Positions 11,689 to 21,147 of a stretch of DNA of 50,000 nucleotides are shown in pieces. The translations under genes and the position numbers were made by a program. Every line of letters begins with the position of its first letter. Position 1 is the first letter of the stretch. The stretch is from Glandiceps talaboti (Eukaryota; Hemichordata; Enteropneusta; Spengelidae): contig NC_135553.1 of NCBI RefSeq assembly GCF_964340395.1, positions 16,555,001 to 16,605,000 on the forward strand, in the 5' to 3' direction. The notes under the pieces are model-generated. The model was not told the DNA's origin, did not search any database, and worked only from the letters and a program-made list of their open reading frames with translations.

Positions 11689-12012
11689 ATGGCTACAATT
11701 AATATCAACAATTGTACAGAGGAAGAATTACAACAAATTCCTGGGATTGGTCCAAAATCCACACAAGCCATATTGAAACTTAGGGAAAAGTATGGGAATA
11801 TAACAGTAGAGAACCTAGCGGAAATACCATATCTGAAGTCATCTCCTGAATTTGTAGAAAGGGTAAGCTTTACACCTCTCCCCAGTGAGGATGGTAGTGA
11901 CATTGCTACCGGACCGAGCTATGGTGAAGAGATGTCAACAAAACCTGGTGAAACTTCAGTTACCCATGCAAACCCAACCCCCATGATAACTTACCAGACA
12001 GAGAATACTTAG
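11689..12012 (+). pseudogene. Gag N-terminus with helix-hairpin-helix domain
   Basis: The ORF starts ATG in a reasonable context and opens with a ComEA-like helix-hairpin-helix domain: 'NNCTEEELQQIPGIGPKSTQ' is the first helix and the IPGIG hairpin (residues about 5-24), followed by a second helix and an 'IPYL' motif. HhH motifs bind the DNA backbone non-specifically. The rest is low-complexity Ser/Thr/Pro. The frame closes at 12012 and the element continues in another frame at 12039, so a frameshift lies between them. Confidence 0.7.
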
Positions 12013-12038
12013 AGTATGGACAACCCAAACCAGAGGTA

Positions 12039-12557
12039 ATGGGTGCAATTCCCAAAAAAACTCCACCCCAACCAACAACAGAGGAGGTAATAAAAAGGGT
12101 TTCCCATTTAATAGAGGGTGGATATGTCAAACAAGCTTCAACAAAGCACAGATCTGACACTGAGGAATATATAGATGCAAAATATGAACAATATAATCGT
12201 AGTCTAAATGCAAAAGAGGAACCCTCCATAGAAACCCCACGCACCAAAAGAAAAATGGCAGCTAATTTTGGCCCATTTCATACACCGGAGGAAGTAAAAC
12301 CAAAATATGGCCCCAGATACCAACCTGAGCAACCTAAACCTATGAGTAAACCGTATAGGGAAAAAACACCAGTGAGGATAGAACTGAGTAATACCCGAGA
12401 CAATGTGGATACCGGGGGTATGGATAGACGGGAAGTGAGAAAAGTTAGGGATAGACCGGATAGCCTGGAACTTACCTATAGTAAACCAAATTATTATAGA
12501 CCCCAGGGTCCTGAACATTTCTCCTCACAACCCCACAACCCCCCATCACCCGAGTAA
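12039..12557 (+). pseudogene. Gag middle region, out of frame
   Basis: A 172-aa hydrophilic, Pro/Lys/Arg/Glu-rich segment continues the HhH ORF in another frame. No conserved domain is recognised. It is assigned to Gag by position between the HhH and zinc-knuckle ORFs. About 240 bp of unassigned sequence follow before the next open segment. Confidence 0.5.
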
Positions 12558-12796
12558 GACCAAAGCCCGGGACGTGAAAAGTCCTATAGATCACCCCCTA
12601 CACTAGACGTGAGCGTTATTCTTTATCTCACAACATCCCCAAAACCCTTATGTATAGTGGTGAGGAAGAATATTTCACATTAAATTCTCAAGATATGCTG
12701 ACGAAGTAAGGTGGAACTCAAAGGAAAGAAGGAATCAGTTATGTTGGTATCTAACGGGACCAGCCAGTACATATTATGCTAATGTAATAGAACGGT

Positions 12797-13315
12797 ATGG
12801 TGACATATAATACTGGATATAATCAACATCCAGCAAATATCGATGAGGCTATGGATAAAATTAAATGGTTCCAATTTAATGCAGCTGCCATCTCTGGTGA
12901 CACTAAACCCGCCCGTACTCAAGTCAGGTGTACAAGACCAGAAGACGAATCTGACTATAACATAGTTGCAGTGCAAGCTACTACCACTAGTACTGGGCCG
13001 CCCCCCCCCCCCCTAACTTTAGTCAAAATAAACGCCCATCCACTCAAGTTGACTCCGGATACAAAATATCTAGAGTTACATGTTGCTAACTTAAGCTCTA
13101 AATTTGATAGCTTTGCGAAGGAAATGAGGAGTTATATGATGGCCACCACTCAAAAACGGACATACAGTCGTTCCCCATCTCCTAAATCCGACAAGTGTTT
13201 TCTGTGTGGTAAAGTAGGCCATTTCAAAAGGGATTGTCCTAATCTCTCTCCCAGACCCCATGGGAAGGGTGTGACCTTTGAGGACTCGTTAAACAAACAC
13301 GGGTCAACTCAGTAG
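12797..13315 (+). pseudogene. Gag C-terminal part with CCHC zinc knuckle
   Basis: The segment contains a Gag-like 'DEAMDKIKWFQFNA' stretch and a Ser/Arg/Pro-rich linker. It ends in a complete CCHC zinc knuckle, CFLCGKVGHFKRDC (C-X2-C-X4-H-X4-C), the nucleic-acid binding motif of retroelement nucleocapsids. A poly-C run at about 13002-13013 encodes prolines and is a likely indel site. The ATG used by the ORF is probably not the original start. Confidence 0.75.
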
Positions 13316-13353
13316 GCCCTGGGCTGACCCCGAATGAAAATGGCCAACCCCAT

Positions 13354-13850
13354 TTGACTGAATTACCAGTCAAATCCCCACCGACCCCTAAGTACATAGA
13401 TGCTGATGAGGAAGTAGTCATCTGCCAACTACAGTCTGGTTCCATGCTGAGTGTGTCACTTACGATTGAAGGACATGGAACACAGGCAATGATTGATACC
13501 GCCTCAGAGGTAACTATAATTTCAGACAAACTCTATGATCAATTGGATGCTCCATTTGGGGTGATGAGATGGCTGAACCCGTTCAACCCCAATCACAACC
13601 ATGGTGGCAAGTCGTCGACCCTTTGGAATCGGAGGGAGGTTTGGAAGCTAAAGGAGCATCTGGCTCTTTGCCTTGGGTAAAGGTCAGTTATTCCAAAGGA
13701 CCAAACATCTCTCCAAGTCAAAAGAAGAGACATGTCACACCATTGATGAATCTCCAGTTTGGTTCTGGTCCATCTACAACTTCGCAGGGGCAGAAAGGGA
13801 CTAGTTCCGGATTGACAGGTTCTCAAAAACCAAAGAAAATTAGTACATAG
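13354..13850 (+). pseudogene. Retropepsin-like aspartic protease fragment
   Basis: In the ORF 13354-13680, the segment 'GTQAMIDTASEVTIIS' matches the active-site loop of retroviral-type aspartic proteases, which normally reads D-[ST]-G-[AS]. Here the Gly is Ala (DTA), which would be expected to harm activity. A frameshift moves the reading to the frame of 13569-13850, which ends near the LINE insertion. The flap and the rest of the fold are not clear. Confidence 0.6.
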
Positions 13851-13854
13851 TCAG

Positions 13855-15090
13855 ACAAAACGTCACAATCTCAGCAAATAGTGTTTGCTTCTTTTCTCAA
13901 AGATAGTGCATGGTAAAGAAAAAGAGCAAGTTTTTGGATTGTATCACTGTCTTCAGAACGCATGATTTCAATGAATTTTGTATAGGAAGGAGGAGAGTAA
14001 AAGTAACGTGGTATGTACTTATTCCGGTATTGATTGAAAAATGCACATTTAAGTAGGAAATGAAATTCGTCCTCGACCTCATGAAGGTCACAGAGAGTAC
14101 ATATTCTGTCATCACGGTGTACATTATTTCTCCTCCCCAATTCAATTTGTAGCCAATGTGCTGAACACCTAAAGCGTGCAACCATCATGCGATGTTGGCC
14201 AAACTTGATTTCAGACAAGTACTTTTCACGGTGTAATGACAATTTAAAATTTCTGTAATGTAAAAGTTTATCAAAAGTTGATACATCACTCTGCCATTTC
14301 AAAAATAAAAATATTTTAAATCTACTTACAAAAGTATTTACAAATAAATCAATGTTTTCAACATGTTGCGCATTCCAAACATCTTCCAGGTTACAGATTT
14401 CTAGTAAACTTTTAATTTCTCTAACCAAGTACCCCTAGTACGTACACCAGAGTTCTCTATCTGAAGGAGCATGTCGTAACATTTCCTGGGATATCTTTGA
14501 CTTGGCATGTTTAAAAGTTTCGCCCAGTATTTGATACATCTTTTTGCTGTTAACAAATAAATAGGGTATCTTCCACAATCCCCTAGTACAGCGCAGTTCG
14601 GGGCACTTTTTGATACGCCAAGAAACATTCTACATGCCAACAGCTGCACCCTTTCCAATAATACATAACTCTGGAAACCCCAGATTTCAGAACCATATGT
14701 TAAAATTGGTACAATGAAAGTGTCAAAAATTTTAAAGAATGTTTTACATGACAATGTTCCTACTTTTCCACACTTACGCCACATGTACATAAATGATTTT
14801 CTACCTTGTTGTGAAAGTATTTTTGTCGCATAAGACCACTTCAAACGACAGGAGAAAAGAACCCCTAAATACTTGTAATACGATACAACATCAAGTCTCT
14901 GCCCTCTGAAAAACCATTTTTCTTTTTTCGATATACATCCGCCGTTTTTAAAAACCATTACTTTCGTCTTTGACAGATTTACTTTCATGTTCCACCTTTC
15001 ACAATAGTTACTCAAAGTGTGTAATAAATTCTGCAGACCAAAGATACTGTCAGAAAACATAACAATGTCGTCAGCAAATAACAATCATAA
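13855..15090 (-). mobile_element. 5'-truncated LINE inserted antisense in the retroelement
   Basis: A minus-strand ORF (15084-14401) opens at RT motif C, 'LFADDIVMFS', and continues through the thumb region. It then shifts frame within 14428-14401 into a second ORF ending at 13871. That part carries the C-terminal zinc-knuckle typical of many LINE ORF2 proteins: 'CTLCDLHEVEDEFHFLLKC' (C-X2-C-X8/9-H-X4-C). The break just before FADD fits ordinary 5' truncation during target-primed reverse transcription. The exact 3' edge and target duplication were not resolved. It is inactive. Confidence 0.8.
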
Positions 15091-15735
15091 GAGCGCCATC
15101 CTTCCCGACTCCATTCACGCCAGGCTCGGAAGTTGAAACAGAAGACTGTCACTTCCTCTACCTCAATGACTGCGGAATCTCTTTCTCAAGGGAAACCAAA
15201 GTCCAAAGGTAAGGGAGGGGAGAGTTCTGTGAAAACACGAACCAGGCCCCCTGTGAGCGGGGAATGCAGTAGTCTTACTACAACCAAGAAAGACTATGTG
15301 CGCTGTCCAAGGACTGGTACGGCAATCCCCGCAAGTCTAGATGCTAAATTATGGACATAAACCTGGTAAGGAGGTATTACATCTGGTACGTAAGTACTGT
15401 CCCAGGGAACAGTTCATACATTTCCATTGCTTCTCTGGGGATGCACCACAAATTCAACTCTGGCTGACCCACTTTCCAAATACTTATTTTGGGTTTACAG
15501 CTAGTGTAAGGCATGCCACGCCCCTTCAGGTATTCGCAATATCACAAATACCTGAAAATCGCCTCATCTTGGAGACAGACTCACCCTATTTTCCCCCTCC
15601 CAATTGTCCTAAACCAAACTCTCCCAGTATATAGGAAGTGTTGGGTTTTTAATAGCCACAATTCGGGGCAGTACTCACCATGAACTACTCCCTATCACGG
15701 TCAGGAACACCCGTACCCTTTATGGCTTCCTGTAA
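15091..15735 (+). pseudogene. TatD/TATDN2-like nuclease C-terminal half
   Basis: After a linker ORF (15133-15360, Ser/Lys-rich), the frame 15341-15634 encodes the second half of a TatD metallo-nuclease. It has 'FIHFHCFSGDAPQIQLWL' (HCFSG metal-ligand His motif) and 'ENRLILETDSPYFPP' (ETDSP catalytic/metal Asp motif). After a frameshift near 15640 the C-terminal helix continues as 'ELLPITVRNTRTLYGFL', with a stop at 15733-15735. TatD enzymes are Mg-dependent DNases with a TIM-barrel fold. The N-terminal HxH and Glu ligands are absent here. Association with Gag and HhH sequence suggests it was part of the retroelement. Confidence 0.75.
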
Positions 15736-15767
15736 ATTATAGGTCCCCCCCCCCCCATTTGTTTGGT

Positions 15768-15785
15768 AAGGGGGAAGAAGGGAAA
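15768..15785 (+). other. Candidate polypurine tract
   Basis: Eighteen uninterrupted purines rich in G and A lie shortly after the TatD stop, where a plus-strand primer for an LTR element would be expected. No LTR was identified beside it, so this is tentative. Confidence 0.25.
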
Positions 15786-15793
15786 TTAGGTTT

Positions 15794-15996
15794 ATTATGT
15801 AATTTACACTTGTGGTGTGTCATGACACTTGGCGCCTTCTTGGAGGTAAAAAGTTATACTTTGACATACTGCGGGGGTAAAAATGCATGATAAATGACTC
15901 ATTATGTGACTTACACTTGTGGTGTGTCATGATACTTGCCTTCTTGGAGGTAAAAAGTGCATATTGACAGACTGTGGGGGTAAGGGTGCATAATAC
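15794..15996. repeat. 107-bp tandem duplication
   Basis: Two head-to-tail copies of about 100-107 bp begin with ATTATGT at 15794 and at 15901. They share 'TTACACTTGTGGTGTGTCAT', 'CTTCTTGGAGGTAAAAAGT' and a 'GGGGGTAA' motif, with several substitutions and small indels. It follows the possible polypurine tract, so it could be part of an LTR. Confidence 0.75.
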
Positions 15997-17677
15997 ATAT
16001 CCAAAAATCTGATTACTGTGTTAGTACACAGTCATTGGCCCTGAGATCTTCTTAGGAGGTGGAACAGATAACCAATGGCAGCATACTAACCAACAACATG
16101 TTTTTAGTTGATAGCTAGGGATGGCACTAATCAAGCCAGGGGACCACAACATTCAGTTAAAATCCCTAGTTAAGGTATTATGTTCAGTATCAATACCTTG
16201 ATAAAGAAATCAAGGTAGCTAGTCATTATACTATAAGTTGATGGCTAGTTAGTTAGAATGATCAATACGAATACCCCTGGAAAACTGACGGAAAACTCCT
16301 GGAAAGCCCTGAATTTTTTTTCAACTAAGTGTACGAACCCTGGCCCAGGTAGCCAGTCACAAATGAATCTACTTTGTGCGATCTTATGTTTTTTGCCTAG
16401 TTATGGTATTAATTCATTAAAGAAGTCTCCATAATAAAAATGATAATAATGTGACAATGTGACATGAACAAAATGCAGTTCAACTTGGCACTTTCTATCA
16501 CCGTTACCGATTTATACCTTAACTTTAGCATACAGTTATCATATCAGTTATATATTGCGATCTTTGTCAGTCAATACAGCTGATAGAAAATAAATAGCAA
16601 ATAAAAAGTTATCCGCTGACATTCACAATTTTAGTAAATTCAATATTTGATTACATTATGCCCTATTTCGAAGGTCAGTAGACTTTGTCAAGGACATGGA
16701 TTCAGACCAGACAAGACTCTACGAGTATACTTAAGTCTGTAAGACGACAGTCTACATTTCACACATAACTATGAAAATAAAAGGGAGTTTTCACTTACAC
16801 TGCAAGACAGAAGCAAGGGGGCACTTCCAAGGAGTCGAATGAATGGAGCAGAGGCCAAGTGCTTTGCTAAGGTTCTAGTGTATACTTCGACTTGACCACA
16901 AAACCGCTGTGTGATGTCTAGTTAATTCCCTAACGTCCAAGTGATCCCATGTACAAGTGGAGATATGAGAGTGATTCTAGTATACTTACATGATCTGTCA
17001 GCTAAGTGCAGAGGTCAGAGAATAACACAATATATGTTCCCATCATACAATATAACTGCAATATGGTAGTAAACTTGACACCTTAACTAAGTGAAAATTC
17101 ATGTACATGTACACATGTTGTTTTTCATGTCCGATGTACACAATTATTTTTCCAATTAGACCACACAAATTGGTAGTCGATGTGCATGGGGGGGGGGGAG
17201 GGGTTCAACACGGGTTGGCGATGTTTTTTCTATGCCAGTATTTTTTTTCATAACCACCATTTTTTTATTTACCAGCATTTCTTTTCTGTTTTTGCAACAA
17301 TTTATTATTTTCCTGGCAAGAAGAACAAGTTTTATCTGTACCCGGATGGTATTTTTTCCCCAATATGTACATTATACCTATTTGTTAATGTTTATGTTAC
17401 ATTGCCATATTATTGTCGTTTCCATTATGGAGACCTCTTTATTGAACTGTTATTTCGGCACAATAAAAATGTTTTTTCTTCTAATCTATTTCATTTATGG
17501 GTTTTCGCTTTGTGTTGTTTTTCTATGTTTGAAACCCCCCTTTTCTACTTATATTTTTTGTATCATTTTTTAAAAAAGAAATGCATGAATGTACAGGCTT
17601 TTTTCTCGATTCCGAAGGGGGGCATCCCATAGAAATGTATACGGGCATGTGCCGCTCAAATTGGTATTTTTTCACGA
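15997..17677. other. No gene recognised
   Basis: No recognisable coding sequence was seen. A G-run occurs at about 17188-17198. The T-rich ORFs at 17180-17632 are low-complexity. Confidence 0.35.
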
Positions 17678-17957
17678 AAAAATCCCTATGGTTGACTTTT
17701 AATGTGAAAATTTCCTAATCGTAGAGTCGATAACATGGGAAACGTTTTCATGCTTCACAATCACACCACCATGTTCACCAAATATCCTTAATAATATAAT
17801 GAGAGTAAATGTTTTTGAACTTGAGCCAGCACACCCAATCTTTGGGGAGTAACCCCCCCCCCCCCGACAGGTTTATTTGGTGGCCTGCCCTTGTCGTATC
17901 GAACTAGTAACTCCAGTTCATTACACAGGTTGTACAGTACTATTATTACCTCTGTTA

Positions 17958-18002
17958 CCGCCCGCTACTAGCTGCGAGGTAAGTGTAAGGTACTCCGCCA
18001 TT
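17958..18002 (-). pseudogene. Truncated copy of arylsulfatase exon 12
   Basis: The acceptor 'TTGTTAG' and the exon start are as in the functional exon (34896). The exon encodes N-G-G-V-P-Y, then a 6-bp insertion, then L-A-A-S, after which the match ends at the deletion junction and a stop follows. The Asn-Gly-Gly is the sulfatase motif after the exon 11 Asp. It shows that unit 1 once carried the 3' half of the arylsulfatase. Confidence 0.8.
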
Positions 18003-18454
18003 CTAACAAGGAAAGTTGTCAAAACTATAACGGTTACTATGTGTACACCTGTGTACACGCCTTGTTTGTAATGGTAGATCCTAAAATGGAATACGGTATA
18101 AATCAATCATTCAGACACCACCAAAATAACACTACACAAGTATACTAAAACACATGTACACATTATTACAGACAAAATAAAGTGTGCGACATTTAGAAAG
18201 GCAGTCAACAGTCAACAGTCAATGTTCGTTTGTGATGCTACACTAATTTGTGATAAACTCGGCGTTTTTATTACAATTTACGTCACCGTGTATGTAATGT
18301 ATGCATTCCTAGTTTATCCATTCCATTCATTTTTTTAGAATTCACGACTGCAATGCTAGCAGTACGTGAGTTATGTGTTCCATTATATATGATTGATAAC
18401 AATTATTATACCATACACGAGCCAGGTTCAACAAAAAACATGGAATATATACTA

Positions 18455-18534
18455 TCAGTCAAGTTGATCGCCATATAAGGAATTAGTCATGAATATTAAG
18501 TAGTACGTTCTACTCTTCATTTTAACCAATCAGC
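18455..18534 (+). repeat. Left terminal inverted repeat of the 7-kb element
   Basis: It begins TCAGTC and contains GATCGCCATATA (18467-18478), TAGTCATG and AACCAATCA. These blocks match the reverse complement of 25485-25391 in order. The inner edge carries the CCAAT box of the HIRAN gene, so the repeats may double as promoters for the two genes. Confidence 0.7.
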
Positions 18535-18570
18535 GTCACAGAAAGTTTGGGTCATAGGTTATGCAAATAG
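18521..18570 (+). promoter_or_regulatory. Proximal promoter of the HIRAN gene
   Basis: A CCAAT box (18526-18530) and an octamer ATGCAAAT (18561-18568) sit about 110 and 75 bp upstream of the likely ATG at 18640. No TATA box is evident. The assignment rests on motif match and spacing only. Confidence 0.35.
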
Positions 18571-18639
18571 GCGCGCTTACTTTTGTTTTTCTTATCGTCT
18601 GCTGAACCAGAGCAAAACCACAACAAAGTTTTAATCACG

Positions 18640-19032
18640 ATGCCGAAAGTCATCATCAGAAACGTAATTGCTGTGGGAATGCACCATTATTCGGGGGAAC
18701 TAACGCCAGGGAGAGGATACAACATCATCCATGAATTGAATAACGTGCATGATCCGAATGCTTGCGGTATCGTCGAGAATGGAATGGAACAACATCCAAA
18801 AGTACTCGGCCATTTGAAGAGAGACGCTGCTCAGTTACTATCAAAAGTGATTGATGCACGTCTAGCTTCAAATGGACGGTATTATTTGAAGCCAAAGGGC
18901 CGTTGTTTCTTCCATTCTCGGCGGTATGGTAAAGTTCAGATGTGTACGGCCGGCTTCATGGTGAAGACAGAGGACGTCACTCGGGCAAAGGACATAGTCC
19001 TGAACCAGGGTTTTCCTGTCTTGTTCCCCTAG
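18640..19032 (+). CDS. Small HIRAN-domain protein
   Basis: An intronless ORF of 130 aa from the ATG at 18640. An in-frame upstream ATG at 18583 would add 19 residues, but the downstream one follows the promoter motifs better. Nearly the whole protein resembles a HIRAN domain: a first strand 'VIAVGMHHYSGELTPG', the hallmark 'VHDPNACGIVENG' (usual form D-P-N-A-[IV]-x-V), then 'KVLGHLKRDAAQLLSKVID', where a typical HIRAN has 'vGylprela..l'. HIRAN domains, as in HLTF and Rad5, bind DNA and in HLTF grip 3' single-stranded ends. The gene lies just inside the left inverted repeat of the 7-kb element and is convergent with the transposase-like gene. A role on transposon ends is inference. The reading frame is undamaged. 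Confidence 0.75.
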   Translation: MPKVIIRNVIAVGMHHYSGELTPGRGYNIIHELNNVHDPNACGIVENGMEQHPKVLGHLKRDAAQLLSKVIDARLASNGRYYLKPKGRCFFHSRRYGKVQMCTAGFMVKTEDVTRAKDIVLNQGFPVLFP

Positions 19033-20177
19033 ACACCAAACCAAATCAAAACGGCCCTTTTCAGGGCCACACACCCTCCAAAAAGAGAACTACCGTAATC
19101 AATGCGTGATGTGTGTGTGTGTGTTTAGAAATGTGAATTACATGGTTTCATGGTGTTATGAAAGCTGTTCTGTGCACATTCACAAAATGTTAACTTAGTG
19201 TAGAGTTCGAAGTTTGAATTTTGATTTTAATACATCACAGGTAGGTAAACTACACAGATTACCGTCACCATTGTGCTATTGAGTAAACGCTGATTAGGAT
19301 ACAACACATATGTGTATAGTATTACGTTATCGTTGTGACATACAGAGACTATACTGTAGCTAGTTCGTGTTTGCTGATGTCGTTGGTTTTGGCGTGGAGG
19401 GGGGGGGGAATCATCACTTGTTTGACAGACCATTACGTACATGTTTTTGACTTCAGGCAAACCTTGGTCATGTGATGTATTTCTATGATTCAATGGTTGG
19501 TTATGTGTGTAAAATTAAGGTGGGTGTGTTAATGATGATTTCTAATTTAACAAGAGATATGCTTTGGTCTTTCAACTTACAGCTGTTTCTAAAACAAATC
19601 CGAAGCACTACTTGGCAATATACTTAATTTGCAAAACATGTCATTGTACTTTTGATACCCCTATTATGTTGATTGATATAACTTTTGTCACAGACTACTT
19701 TATTTCTCATTTTTTTGGTGTGATGGGATCATCATCACCTTTCTAACATGATATCAAAAAGACAAACAATAAATTGTCTTTTTTGATGTCACTTGCACAA
19801 TATATTACTTGTGTCACTTATTTCATTAATTCAATATTTTATCTCTGGTCTGAGAAAACTAGAAATACTAGCAAGGACACTGTAATTGATGTCTTAATTT
19901 CTTTTTACACATACTCCTTGTTTGTAGTGTTACGACCTTCAACTGTTTATATACACAGTTGTCACAATTAACTACTGGTTTGTCATTATTTACTATTTTG
20001 GGGAATGTAGTTTGGGCTAAATAGGTATTGATGGGTAGATGGTTGAGTGGTAAGGGATGGTAAGATGGACAATTGGGCGTTATTTCTAGTCAAACTTGCA
20101 ATCAAATTATGTCTAAGCAAGCATGTATCTATAAGGGAATGAAAATGACAGACGATGAATTATGATGTACAATGAAT
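19033..20177. other. Non-coding interior of the 7-kb element
   Basis: No further gene was recognised. A hairpin lies at about 19749-19788 (arms around GATATCAAAAAGACAA and its near-complement) and encloses an AATAAA (19768-19773). It could serve as a 3'-end signal for the HIRAN transcript. A G-run is at about 19398-19408. Confidence 0.35.
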
Positions 20178-20193
20178 TTTATTTTCAAATAAA
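20178..20193. terminator. Back-to-back poly(A) signals between convergent genes
   Basis: AATAAA occurs on the minus strand at 20183-20178 and on the plus strand at 20188-20193. This fits transcription ends of the minus-strand transposase-like gene and the plus-strand HIRAN gene. Both 3' UTRs would be about 1 kb. Confidence 0.35.
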
Positions 20194-20220
20194 ACTTCTG
20201 AATTGAAACATTTACAAGTA

Positions 20221-20221
<1 letters not shown>

Positions 20222-20251
<30 letters not shown>

Positions 20252-20475
20252 CATACATACATACACACATACAATGCATAGTATGAACATGTATGTAAGC
20301 CTTCAGTAGGAGTGCTGTAAGGTACTACCAGAATCAGTTGGATATATAAAAACTCCAAAAATGTGTGAAACAAGCTACAGATAAAAAAAACTGACTCCTT
20401 ACTGAATATGCTATCTACTCGACCAATTACTTGAATAGATGTATTGTGTGCATGCATGCATGTGTGTGTGTGTGT

Positions 20476-20530
<55 letters not shown>
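20222..20530. repeat. Microsatellites (ACAT)n and (TG)n
   Basis: An ACAT array at about 20222-20265 and a long TG array at about 20459-20530, with non-repetitive sequence between. Cys/Val-rich ORFs here are artefacts. Confidence 0.95.
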
Positions 20531-20534
<4 letters not shown>

Positions 20535-21147
20535 ATAAAAACATGTATGCACCATTACCATTAATAACTGGACAATTTCCATTTGAAATTTTACATGAAA
20601 TGTCAATTTGCCCTCATGCTTATTTGTTGTCTACAAATATAAAATGGACAGAAAATGTTAAAAACAATCCAATTATTTTAATAATGATGGTATTTCAGAC
20701 CTACACCAACAACAAAATTATTCAACACAGTGTCATGTGTTAATTTGTACTACAGTGACATTTGTCTGGTTTTGACTTTGGTATATTTGTATAAAGATGT
20801 AGAGAGCAACTTGACAGTTCATTATTTCTATGAATTAATTACTCCAAATCAGCCATGTTTAGATTTATGATTCGTATATGAAAGGTGGAACCCCAAACAC
20901 CATACCTGAAAAAGACAATGCAAAAATGTTATTGCTGAGATAAACAGTGAAACTTACATCTAGCATAAAATATTATAGAAACCAACTCTAATGTAATCTA
21001 AATTTAATTTTTCTACATTAATCTTTTAAACTATCAGAGTCTATACATATATATTTGTAATCATGAAAAGATACACTTCACATTGTAGCATCAAAATAGT
21101 TACATTTCACTGGATAATTTTAATCTTCACTTTAACAAATATTTGTC

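Larger units (their letters stand above)
11689..15735 (+). mobile_element. Decayed HhH-Gag-protease-TatD retroelement, split by an antisense LINE
   Basis: Consecutive plus-strand ORFs in shifting frames encode, in order: a helix-hairpin-helix domain, a Gag-like region, a CCHC zinc knuckle, a retropepsin-like segment and, beyond a LINE insertion (about 13855-15090), the C-terminal half of a TatD-type nuclease. No reverse transcriptase, RNase H or integrase of this element is visible. They may have been lost in the deletion at the LINE site, or the element may always have been non-autonomous. A purine tract at 15768-15785 could be a polypurine tract. Clear LTRs were not found. Multiple frameshifts make it inactive. 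Similarity to Ty3/Gypsy-type Gag is from motif order and style. Confidence 0.7.

Noticed and set aside
10622-16330. LTRs of the decayed retroelement
   Set aside because: I compared the 5' region (10.6-11.7 kb) with the 3' region (15.7-16.3 kb) by eye and found no matching direct repeats, so no LTRs are called.
17180-17632. 150-aa Phe/Tyr-rich ORF resembling a membrane protein
   Set aside because: The apparent hydrophobicity comes from T-rich sequence. It shows no family motif and starts in a G-run.
20444-20743. Cys/Val-rich ORF resembling a metallothionein-like protein
   Set aside because: It is a translation of the TG microsatellite.
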